From Bordetella parapertussis (GTDB taxonomy: Bacteria > Pseudomonadota > Gammaproteobacteria > Burkholderiales > SG8-39), in NCBI GenBank assembly GCA_945906975.1, contig CAMDRY010000215.1, positions 1 to 6,015 on the forward strand: 6,015 nucleotides of DNA, written 5' to 3'. The notes below the pieces were generated by a model. It ran no database searches. It was not told where the DNA came from and saw only the letters and a list, made by a program, of their open reading frames with translations. Below are positions 1 through 5,433 of the stretch, piece by piece. How positions within the stretch are numbered: the first letter of the stretch is position 1; each line of letters opens with the position of its first letter. Made by a program: the position numbers and the translations under genes.

Positions 1-5
1 AGTCG

Positions 6-590
6 TCAGGATTTGTCTTTTTTTGAGTTGTCGTTCTCGCCCGCGGCACCCGGCTGCGGAAACCCCGGAAAGGGAAAACCGGAGAATATGCCTTTGGTCT
101 GGGTCTGCAGCTGCTCCTGCATCTGCACGAACATGTTCTTGCTCTGGTCCATGTAGGCCGACATCACGCTGTTCATCGCCGGCCCCTGGAAATTCATGAA
201 CTGCGACCACAATTGTTCGTTGACCTTGCTTGGATCGCCGTACAAGACCTTCGACTGGTCGTGGATGCGCTTCTGGATTTCAGTGAAGGCATCGACGTTT
301 TTTTCAAGATAGGAACCCATCATGCCCTGCATGGCGTTGCCGTAAAAGCGAATGAGTTGGGACAGCACTTCGGATGAAAACATCGGCACGCCGCCCGCTT
401 CCTCCTCAAGGATGATTTGCAGCAGGATGGGGCGCGTCAGATCATCGCCCGACTTTGCATCGACCACCTGGAAAGTCTCCTGCTTTAGCACCAGCTCCTT
501 GACATCGGCCAGGGTGATGTAGCTCGAGGTTTTGGTGTCGTAGAGTCGGCGGTTGGGGTATTTCTTTATCAGGCGCAATGAATCGGTCAT
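6..590 (-). CDS. phaR: PHA synthesis repressor PhaR
   Basis: A 194-residue protein of the PhaR family, cytosolic DNA-binding repressors that also bind PHB and are released from DNA when polymer forms, allowing phasin and other granule genes to be expressed. The family's N-terminal DNA-binding domain is clear at about residues 6-66: it opens with IKKYPNRRLYDTKTSSYIT and continues through DVKELV to TRPILLQIILEEE. A PHB-accumulation regulatory domain follows at about 70-165, rich in Met, Gln and Phe. The C-terminal tail (about 168-194) is low-complexity, with FPFPGFPQPG then charged residues. The start at 590 is chosen because family homology begins at MTDS and GGAGA lies just upstream. A longer frame to 722 would overlap phaB2 and adds 44 residues unlike the family. 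It is the last gene of the cluster, 62 bases after phaB2. The family assignment is very sure; the target sites are inferred. Confidence 0.95.
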   Translation of the reverse strand: MTDSLRLIKKYPNRRLYDTKTSSYITLADVKELVLKQETFQVVDAKSGDDLTRPILLQIILEEEAGGVPMFSSEVLSQLIRFYGNAMQGMMGSYLEKNVDAFTEIQKRIHDQSKVLYGDPSKVNEQLWSQFMNFQGPAMNSVMSAYMDQSKNMFVQMQEQLQTQTKGIFSGFPFPGFPQPGAAGENDNSKKDKS

Positions 591-594
591 GGCT

Positions 595-599
595 TCTCC
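595..599 (-). promoter_or_regulatory. Ribosome binding site of phaR
   Basis: GGAGA on the minus strand, four bases before the ATG at 590-588. It supports the 194-residue PhaR over the longer open frame that begins at 722. Confidence 0.75.
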
Positions 600-652
600 A
601 GCAAATTTCGGATGGTGATGGCGCGCGAAAAGGATCCGGCTGCCGCCCCGTG

Positions 653-1396
653 TTACTGCATATGCTGCCCGCCATTGATGGCGATGTTGGCTCCGGTGAC
701 AAACGCCGCCTCCTCGGAGCACAAGTAAATGATAAGCCCGGCCACCTCTTCCGGCTTGCCAAGACGTCCGACCGGGATTTGCGGAATGATCTTCGTGTCG
801 AGGATTTCCTTTGGTATGGCGGTGACCATCTTGGTGCCGATATAGCCCGGCGAAATGGTATTGACGGTGACACCCTTCTTCGCCACTTCAAGCGCCAGCG
901 CCTTGGTGAACCCGTGCATGCCCGACTTGGCGGCCGAATAGTTGGTCTGGCCGAACGCCCCCTTGGAGCCGTTGACCGAGGACACATTGATGACCCGCCC
1001 CCAGCCGCGGTCGACCATGCCGTCGCAAACCGGCTTGGTCATGTTGAACACGCTGTCGAGATTCGTGTGCATGACGACGTCCCAGTCAACCTTGCCCATT
1101 TTCTTGAACGTCATGTCGCGGGTGATGCCGGCGTTATTGACCAGAATATCGACCGGACCGACATCGGCATGAATTTTCGCCACGGCCTGCTGGCACGAAT
1201 CGAAGTCGGCAACATCCACCGCGCAGGCGTGAAAACTGTAGCCACGCGCCTTCATGTCCGACAGCCACTGGGTCGCCCCCTTGTTGCCGGGCGAATGGGT
1301 AACGACCACCTTGTATCCGGCATCGGCCATCTTGGTGCTGATTGACTCACCCAACCCCCCCATACCGCCGGTAACCACCGCGACGCGCTGTGCCAT
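653..1396 (-). CDS. phaB: Acetoacetyl-CoA reductase, second copy (PhaB2)
   Basis: A 247-residue short-chain dehydrogenase/reductase of the PhaB type, expected to reduce acetoacetyl-CoA to (R)-3-hydroxybutyryl-CoA for PHB synthesis. The Rossmann glycine motif TGGMGGLG is at residues 9-16, NNAG at 87-90, and the catalytic Ser140, Tyr153 and Lys157 lie in VSSVNGSKGAFGQTNYSAAK, with the same numbering as Cupriavidus PhaB. It ends in the family-typical NGGQHMQ. The ATG start has GGAGAAGA eight bases upstream and gives the canonical length. By hand alignment it is about 59% identical to the adjacent PhaB1. After the second beta strand, where Cupriavidus PhaB has Arg40-Arg41, this protein has Gly40-Ala41 within SPGNKGATQW. 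That points to altered cofactor preference, possibly NADH (inference). It sits behind its own candidate promoter. A FabG-like 3-oxoacyl reductase is the alternative, but PhaB-specific motifs and context make this unlikely. Confidence 0.93.
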   Translation of the reverse strand: MAQRVAVVTGGMGGLGESISTKMADAGYKVVVTHSPGNKGATQWLSDMKARGYSFHACAVDVADFDSCQQAVAKIHADVGPVDILVNNAGITRDMTFKKMGKVDWDVVMHTNLDSVFNMTKPVCDGMVDRGWGRVINVSSVNGSKGAFGQTNYSAAKSGMHGFTKALALEVAKKGVTVNTISPGYIGTKMVTAIPKEILDTKIIPQIPVGRLGKPEEVAGLIIYLCSEEAAFVTGANIAINGGQHMQ

Positions 1397-1404
1397 TTTC
1401 TCTT

Positions 1405-1408
1405 CTCC
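1405..1408 (-). promoter_or_regulatory. Ribosome binding site of phaB2
   Basis: GGAG (continuing as GGAGAAGAGAAA) on the minus strand, eight bases before the ATG at 1396-1394. It supports the 247-residue start, which also matches the usual PhaB N-terminus. Confidence 0.7.
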
Positions 1409-1445
1409 GGGACGAATGTTTGAACCGTTGTTGAAAGTGTTATCG

Positions 1446-1473
1446 ATTATGTCACCAAATCGAAGCCCGTCAA
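1446..1473 (-). promoter_or_regulatory. Candidate sigma70 promoter for phaB2-phaR
   Basis: Read on the minus strand, TTGACG (1473-1468) and CATAAT (1451-1446) are separated by 16 bases. Each hexamer matches the sigma70 consensus at five of six positions. A start site near 1440 would leave a leader of about 44 bases before phaB2. The -35 box overlaps the T-rich end of the hairpin that follows phaB1, so the site could restart transcription after partial termination. Predicted by eye only. Confidence 0.55.
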
Positions 1474-1502
1474 TAAAGCCCGGATCGACCGCCGCGACCC
1501 GG
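1472..1502 (-). terminator. Hairpin with short T-rich tail after phaB1 (possible weak terminator or attenuator)
   Basis: Two bases after the phaB1 stop, CCGGGTCG (1502-1495) can pair with CGATCCGG (1487-1480): an 8-bp stem with one G-U pair and a 7-base loop. It is followed by GCTTTATT, a short interrupted T-tract. The stem is GC-rich but the tail is weak, so partial termination, attenuation or protection of the upstream mRNA 3' end is more likely than a full stop. Confidence 0.4.
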
Positions 1503-1504
1503 CG

Positions 1505-2320
1505 CTACTCCATGTGAAGGCCGCCATTGATGGAGATATTTGCGCCTGTCACGTAGGCCGCCTCGTCCGACACCAGGTAGGCAATCAGGCCGGCGATTTC
1601 CGCCGGCTGGGCGAGCCGTCCCATCGGAATCTGTGCGACGATCTGGTCGCGCACCTCCTGCCGTATCGCCATGACCATGTCGGTGGCGACATAGCCCGGG
1701 GAGATGGTGTTGACGGTGACACCGCGCCTGACCACTTCCTGGGCCAGTGCCTTGGAAAAACCATGCATGCCCGCCTTGGCGGCCGAGTAGTTCGTCTGTC
1801 CGAACTGGCCCTTGAGTGCATTCACCGATGAGATGTTGATGATGCGACCCCAGCCCCGGTCGGTCATGCCCTCCACCACCTGCCGCGTGACGTTAAACAC
1901 CGAGTTGAGGTTGGTGTTGATCACGGCATACCAGTCGCTAGGCGACATGCGTTTGAACACACCATCGCGTGTGATACCGGCGTTGTTGACGAGGATATCG
2001 ACAGGGCCGATGGTCGCCCCGACCTTGTAGATCATTTCGGCACAGGAATCGAAATCCTCGACATTGCCTTCGGCCGCGTGCACCTGCAGCCCCTCGGTGC
2101 GCATCATCTGCAGCCAGGCGTCCTTGCGTTCGTAATCGGGCAGGCAACCGGCGACCACCTTCGCGCCGCTGGCGGCGAGGCGCCGGCAAACAGCGGTGCC
2201 TATGCCACCCATGCCGCCGGACACAAACGCGATGCGCTGCCTCACCGGCTTGGGCTGCTCGCCGGCTGTTTTGGCGCCTGCCGCGCTGCCCTCAATGACA
2301 TCAATGACATCTGTGCTCAT
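1505..2320 (-). CDS. phaB: Acetoacetyl-CoA reductase, first copy (PhaB1)
   Basis: A 271-residue short-chain dehydrogenase/reductase of the PhaB family, making (R)-3-hydroxybutyryl-CoA from acetoacetyl-CoA for PHB synthesis. The glycine motif SGGMGGIG is at residues 34-41, NNAG at about 112-115, and the catalytic Ser165, Tyr178 and Lys182 lie in ISSVNALKGQFGQTNYSAAK. The C-terminus is NGGLHME. The loop after the second beta strand carries Arg65-Lys66, matching the basic Arg40-Arg41 of the NADPH-dependent Cupriavidus enzyme, so NADPH use is likely. Compared with the usual 246 residues it has about 25 extra at the N-terminus, acidic then Ala/Gly-rich. The ATG at 2320 has a good AGGAGA seven bases upstream. 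An in-frame GTG at 2245-2243 falls exactly at the usual PhaB start but has no clear Shine-Dalgarno. It begins 24 bases after phaA and is very probably cotranscribed with it. Confidence 0.95.
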   Translation of the reverse strand: MSTDVIDVIEGSAAGAKTAGEQPKPVRQRIAFVSGGMGGIGTAVCRRLAASGAKVVAGCLPDYERKDAWLQMMRTEGLQVHAAEGNVEDFDSCAEMIYKVGATIGPVDILVNNAGITRDGVFKRMSPSDWYAVINTNLNSVFNVTRQVVEGMTDRGWGRIINISSVNALKGQFGQTNYSAAKAGMHGFSKALAQEVVRRGVTVNTISPGYVATDMVMAIRQEVRDQIVAQIPMGRLAQPAEIAGLIAYLVSDEAAYVTGANISINGGLHME

Positions 2321-2327
2321 GGATTTT

Positions 2328-2333
2328 TCTCCT
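2328..2333 (-). promoter_or_regulatory. Ribosome binding site of phaB1
   Basis: AGGAGA on the minus strand, seven bases before the ATG at 2320-2318. It favours the N-terminally extended 271-residue PhaB1 over an internal GTG start at 2245, which lacks a comparable site. Confidence 0.75.
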
Positions 2334-2344
2334 GCGCCTGTTTA

Positions 2345-3523
2345 TCAGCGCTCTATGGCGAGTGCCACACCCATGCCGCCACCGATGCACAGTGCGGCAA
2401 GGCCTTTTTTGGCATCGCGCCGGATCATCTCGTGAATGAGTGTCACCAGAATGCGGCAGCCCGAAGCGCCGATAGGATGCCCGATCGCGATGGCACCGCC
2501 ATTGACGTTGATCTTCGCGGTGTCCCAGCCCATCTCTTTATTCACGGCAATGGCCTGCGCAGCGAACGCCTCGTTGATTTCCATCAGGTCGAGGTCCTTG
2601 GCGCTCCAACCCGCCTTGGACAGGCACAGCTTGGATGCGGGCACCGGCCCCATGCCCATTATTTTCGGATCGACGCCGGCCGACGCATAGGCCTTGATGC
2701 GCGCCAGGGGCTTGAGACCGAGTTCATCGGCTTTTTTTGCCGACATCATGATGACCGCAGCCGCGCCATCGTTGATGCCAGAAGCGTTGCCGGCGGTGAC
2801 CGAGCCGTTCTTGTCGAAGGCAGGCCGCAAGGCGGCAAGCGACTCGGCGGTGCTGCCGTGCTTGGGGTACTCGTCCGTGTCGAACACCAGGGCAGCGCCC
2901 TTTCTTTGCGCAATTTCAAGCGGCAGGATCTCGTCTTTGAACTTGCCGGCCTTTTGCGCCGCCTCGGCCTTTTGCTGGCTCGCCGCCGCAAACGCGTCCT
3001 GCTCCTGCCGCGTCACACCGAACTGCGCGGCAACGTTCTCTGCCGTTACACCCATGTGATACTGGTTATAGACGTCCCACAGGCCGTCAACAATCATGGT
3101 GTCGATAAGTTTGGCATCGCCCATGCGAAAGCCGTCGCGCGAGCCGGGCATCACATGCGCCGAGGCGCTCATGTTCTCCTGGCCCCCGGCAATGATGATT
3201 TCGGCATCGCCGGCCTTGATCGCCTGCGCGGCAAGGTGGGTGGCCTTGAGTCCGGAGCCGCAGACTTTATTGATGGTCATAGCCGGACACATGTGCGGCA
3301 AGCCGGCCTTGATCAGCGCCTGGCGCGCGGCATTCTGGCCGACACCGGCGGTCAGCACCTGCCCGAGAATGACTTCGGATATCTGCTCCGGCTTGAGTCC
3401 GGTGCGCGCCAGCAGCGCGCGGATAACATGCGCCCCGAGATCGGCCGCGGGGATTTTCGCCAGCGTGCCGCCGAATTTGCCCACCGCCGTCCTGCCTGCC
3501 GCAACAATCACTACGTCTGTCAT
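2345..3523 (-). CDS. phaA: Acetyl-CoA acetyltransferase (beta-ketothiolase) PhaA
   Basis: A 392-residue biosynthetic thiolase that condenses two acetyl-CoA into acetoacetyl-CoA, the first step of PHB synthesis, in the cytosol. The acyl-accepting Cys88 is in [10 protein letters not shown], the NEAF motif is at 317-320, His349 is in GHPIGASG, and the proton-shuttling Cys379 is in ALCIGGGMG. Numbering and length match characterised PHB thiolases such as Cupriavidus PhaA. The N-terminal [16 protein letters not shown] is also typical, so the protein looks complete and active. The ATG has GGAG six bases upstream and AAAGGA slightly further. The gene ends with tandem in-frame stops TGA TAA and lies 77 bases after phaC and 24 before phaB1. 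I see no convincing promoter or terminator between phaC and phaA, so cotranscription from the phaC promoter is likely. A longer-chain thiolase of the BktB type is less likely given the cluster. Confidence 0.96.
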   Translation of the reverse strand: MTDVVIVAAGRTAVGKFGGTLAKIPAADLGAHVIRALLARTGLKPEQISEVILGQVLTAGVGQNAARQALIKAGLPHMCPAMTINKVCGSGLKATHLAAQAIKAGDAEIIIAGGQENMSASAHVMPGSRDGFRMGDAKLIDTMIVDGLWDVYNQYHMGVTAENVAAQFGVTRQEQDAFAAASQQKAEAAQKAGKFKDEILPLEIAQRKGAALVFDTDEYPKHGSTAESLAALRPAFDKNGSVTAGNASGINDGAAAVIMMSAKKADELGLKPLARIKAYASAGVDPKIMGMGPVPASKLCLSKAGWSAKDLDLMEINEAFAAQAIAVNKEMGWDTAKINVNGGAIAIGHPIGASGCRILVTLIHEMIRRDAKKGLAALCIGGGMGVALAIER

Positions 3524-3529
3524 GATGAT

Positions 3530-3533
3530 CTCC
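3530..3533 (-). promoter_or_regulatory. Ribosome binding site of phaA
   Basis: GGAG on the minus strand, six bases before the ATG at 3523-3521, with a second purine-rich AAAGGA at 3540-3535. It confirms the start that gives the standard thiolase N-terminus. Confidence 0.7.
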
Positions 3534-3600
3534 GTCCTTTGATGTTCGCGTTTGTTTTCATTGCTGCCAATGCGTCAGATAAATGCTTTTTCCCGGTGCT

Positions 3601-5328
3601 TCAGGCCCGCTGTTTGACGTAACGCCCGGGCGCCGCTTCGATCGCCTTGTAACGCTTGCCGCCGGGCTTTTTCGGCGCAGCCTTCTCGCCGCCTGCAAAT
3701 TGTCCCAGCCAGCGGTCCCAATCGGACCACCAGCTTCCCGGCGTCTCGGTCGCCGCATCAAGCCAGGCCCCCGCATCAGCACCGGGCTGCCCGCCCAGCC
3801 AGTAACTGCGCCGGTTCTTTTTGGCCGGATTGATCACCCCGGCGATGTGACCACTCGCGCCAAGCACAAAACGCGCGTCGCCCCCCAGCAAAGCAAGGGA
3901 CCGGTACGCCGTCTGCCACGGAACGATATGGTCCTCTCGCGTTGCAAGTATGTACACGGGCATGTCCACCGCACCAAGATCAACCGCAACGCCGCACATG
4001 GAAAGCTTTCCGGGTTGGCGCAGATTGTTTTCAAGATACATATTGCGCACATACCAGCAATACATGGGGCCGGGCAGGTTGGTACTGTCAGAATTCCAGT
4101 ACAACAGGTCGAAAGCGTCGGGGGTTTTGCCCTTGAGGTAATTGTTCACCACATACGACCAGACCAGGTCGTTGGCGCGCAGCGCCGAAAACACGAACGA
4201 CAGCTCCTTGCCTGGCAGCACGCCGCCGGCCGCGAGCGCCTGCTCCTTCGCGGCAACGGCCTGTTCATCCACGAACAGCCCGATCTCGCCGGTGTCGGAA
4301 AAATCGAGCATGGTGGCAAGCAGCGTCAGGCTTGCGACATCGCGCTCGCCGCGCGCCGACCTGACCGCGAGCGCCGCGGCAAGCAGCGTGCCGCCAACGC
4401 AAAATCCCAGCGCATTGACTTCTTTCGCGCCGCTTATCTTGCGCGCCACATCAAGCGCAGTGAGCACGCCTTTTTCGATGTAATCGTCCCACGTCAGCTG
4501 CCCGAGTTCCTCGGTAATCTGCCGCCACGAAACCATGAACACCGTCTGCCCCTGCTCCACGGCATGGCGCACGAATGAATTTTCCGGCTGCAGATCGAGA
4601 ATATAAAACTTGTTGATGCAGGGCGGCACCATCACCAGCGGCCGCAGCGCGACCCTCGCACTGAGCGGCTTGTACTGGATGAGCTGGATGAGTTCGTTTT
4701 CGAACACCACGTCGCCCGCGCTGGTGGCGATATTGCGGCCAACCTCGAACACCGATTCGTCGGTCATCGAAATGCGGCCACGCTCGACGTCCTCCACCAG
4801 GTTCTTTATGCCCTTGCCCAGCGTCTCGCCATTGGACTGCAGCGCCAGGCTCAAAGCTTCGGGATTGGTCGCGGCGAAGTTGCTTGGCGCCAGCGCATCA
4901 ATGTACTGCCGCGCGAGAAAGCGCAACTGATCCTTGCTGCGCGCTTCCAGTTCGGCCGTTTCGACCACGCCGCTGAGGAAGTGCGCGTTGATCAGGTAAG
5001 CCTGCTTGAGGTAATCGTAATAAGGATTGTCGCGCCATTCAGCGGCGGAAAAACGCCGGTCGGCGCGATCGGGCGAAACCACCGGTGTGTAGGCATGGCC
5101 CGCCTCACGCGACAACATGGCCGTCCACAGCACCCGATGCTGCTGCGCAAAGCCAGGCTGCAAAGCGGCGGCGCGCGCAGCCAGCTCCTGGGTGATGCGG
5201 GCTTTTTCTGCACCCTCATCGGGCGTGCCGGCGGCGGCCAGCCCCCCGAGCCAATCAAGCCAGGTTTGCAGCCAGGCCTGACCGGCCTGCGGCAACGCAT
5301 CAGGACTGAAAAAAGATTGTGGAGTCAC
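3601..5328 (-). CDS. phaC: Class I poly(3-hydroxyalkanoate) polymerase PhaC
   Basis: A 575-residue PHA synthase that polymerises (R)-3-hydroxybutyryl-CoA into PHB at the granule surface, releasing CoA. The N-terminal PhaC domain is recognisable around WRDNPYYDYLKQAYLI (about 98-113). The alpha/beta-hydrolase catalytic domain follows, with lipase-like box GFCVGG holding the nucleophile Cys310, Asp466 in TREDHIVPW, and His494 in GASGHIAGVINP. These correspond to Cys319, Asp480 and His508 of the Cupriavidus enzyme. The C-terminus has the family's YKAIEAAPGRYVK tail. The length fits class I, and no PhaE or class IV PhaR-type subunit gene is seen. The start is a GTG at 5328-5326, the only start codon after the upstream in-frame stop TAG at 5346-5344. 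No Shine-Dalgarno precedes it, and the next plausible in-frame start is a TTG at codon 12. It is the first gene of the operon, directly behind a strong candidate promoter. Confidence 0.97.
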   Translation of the reverse strand: MTPQSFFSPDALPQAGQAWLQTWLDWLGGLAAAGTPDEGAEKARITQELAARAAALQPGFAQQHRVLWTAMLSREAGHAYTPVVSPDRADRRFSAAEWRDNPYYDYLKQAYLINAHFLSGVVETAELEARSKDQLRFLARQYIDALAPSNFAATNPEALSLALQSNGETLGKGIKNLVEDVERGRISMTDESVFEVGRNIATSAGDVVFENELIQLIQYKPLSARVALRPLVMVPPCINKFYILDLQPENSFVRHAVEQGQTVFMVSWRQITEELGQLTWDDYIEKGVLTALDVARKISGAKEVNALGFCVGGTLLAAALAVRSARGERDVASLTLLATMLDFSDTGEIGLFVDEQAVAAKEQALAAGGVLPGKELSFVFSALRANDLVWSYVVNNYLKGKTPDAFDLLYWNSDSTNLPGPMYCWYVRNMYLENNLRQPGKLSMCGVAVDLGAVDMPVYILATREDHIVPWQTAYRSLALLGGDARFVLGASGHIAGVINPAKKNRRSYWLGGQPGADAGAWLDAATETPGSWWSDWDRWLGQFAGGEKAAPKKPGGKRYKAIEAAPGRYVKQRA

Positions 5329-5365
5329 AGTGGGTGGAGTGCGCTAACTACTTGTGAAGTCAGGC

Positions 5366-5394
5366 ATTATTGCGCCGCAACACCAGCCTGTCAA
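5366..5394 (-). promoter_or_regulatory. Strong sigma70-type promoter of the phaCAB operon
   Basis: Read on the minus strand, TTGACA (5394-5389, perfect -35) is followed after 17 bases by AATAAT (5371-5366, five of six for -10). That is 11 of 12 consensus positions at the optimal spacing, between the epimerase and phaC. A start site near 5359 would give a leader of about 30 bases before the phaC GTG. Predicted from sequence only, but the best promoter match in the intergenic regions. Confidence 0.75.
5370..5380. promoter_or_regulatory. TTGC-N3-GCAA dyad in the phaC promoter, candidate PhaR operator
   Basis: A perfect inverted repeat, TTGC GGC GCAA on the minus strand, fills the end of the spacer and covers the first two bases of the -10 box. 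A bound protein would block RNA polymerase. PhaR proteins of Paracoccus and Rhodobacter are reported to recognise TGC-N3-GCA type sites, and phaR lies in this cluster, so PhaR is the leading candidate (inference). The motif reported for Cupriavidus PhaR differs, which lowers certainty. Confidence 0.4.
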
Positions 5395-5433
5395 GGCAAC
5401 CGGGATACCACTTTTAGTGAAATTTGCGGCCGT

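Noticed and set aside
591..722. 44-residue N-terminal extension of PhaR from a start at 722
   Set aside because: It overlaps the end of phaB2, does not resemble the family, and a good ribosome site supports the ATG at 590.
578..1345. 255-residue open frame on the plus strand opposite phaB2
   Set aside because: Shadow of phaB2, which has complete catalytic motifs on the other strand.
1420..1435. TTGAA direct repeat with 11-base spacing in the phaB2 leader
   Set aside because: Five-base units are too short to support an operator without conservation data.
3559..3572. CATTG-N4-CAATG dyad in the phaC-phaA gap
   Set aside because: Five-base arms are short, no promoter elements surround it, and there is no T-tract for a terminator.
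2078..3622. 514-residue open frame on the plus strand opposite phaA and phaB1
   Set aside because: It is antisense to two genes with full catalytic motifs, has no recognisable domains, and long antisense frames are expected in GC-rich coding DNA.
3583..4578. 331-residue open frame on the plus strand opposite phaC
   Set aside because: Shadow of the phaC coding sequence; its composition is Arg/His/Pro/Ala-rich without domain features.
5319..5340. Direct repeat GTGGAGT flanking the phaC start codon
   Set aside because: Only two 7-base copies, one inside the coding sequence; easily due to chance.
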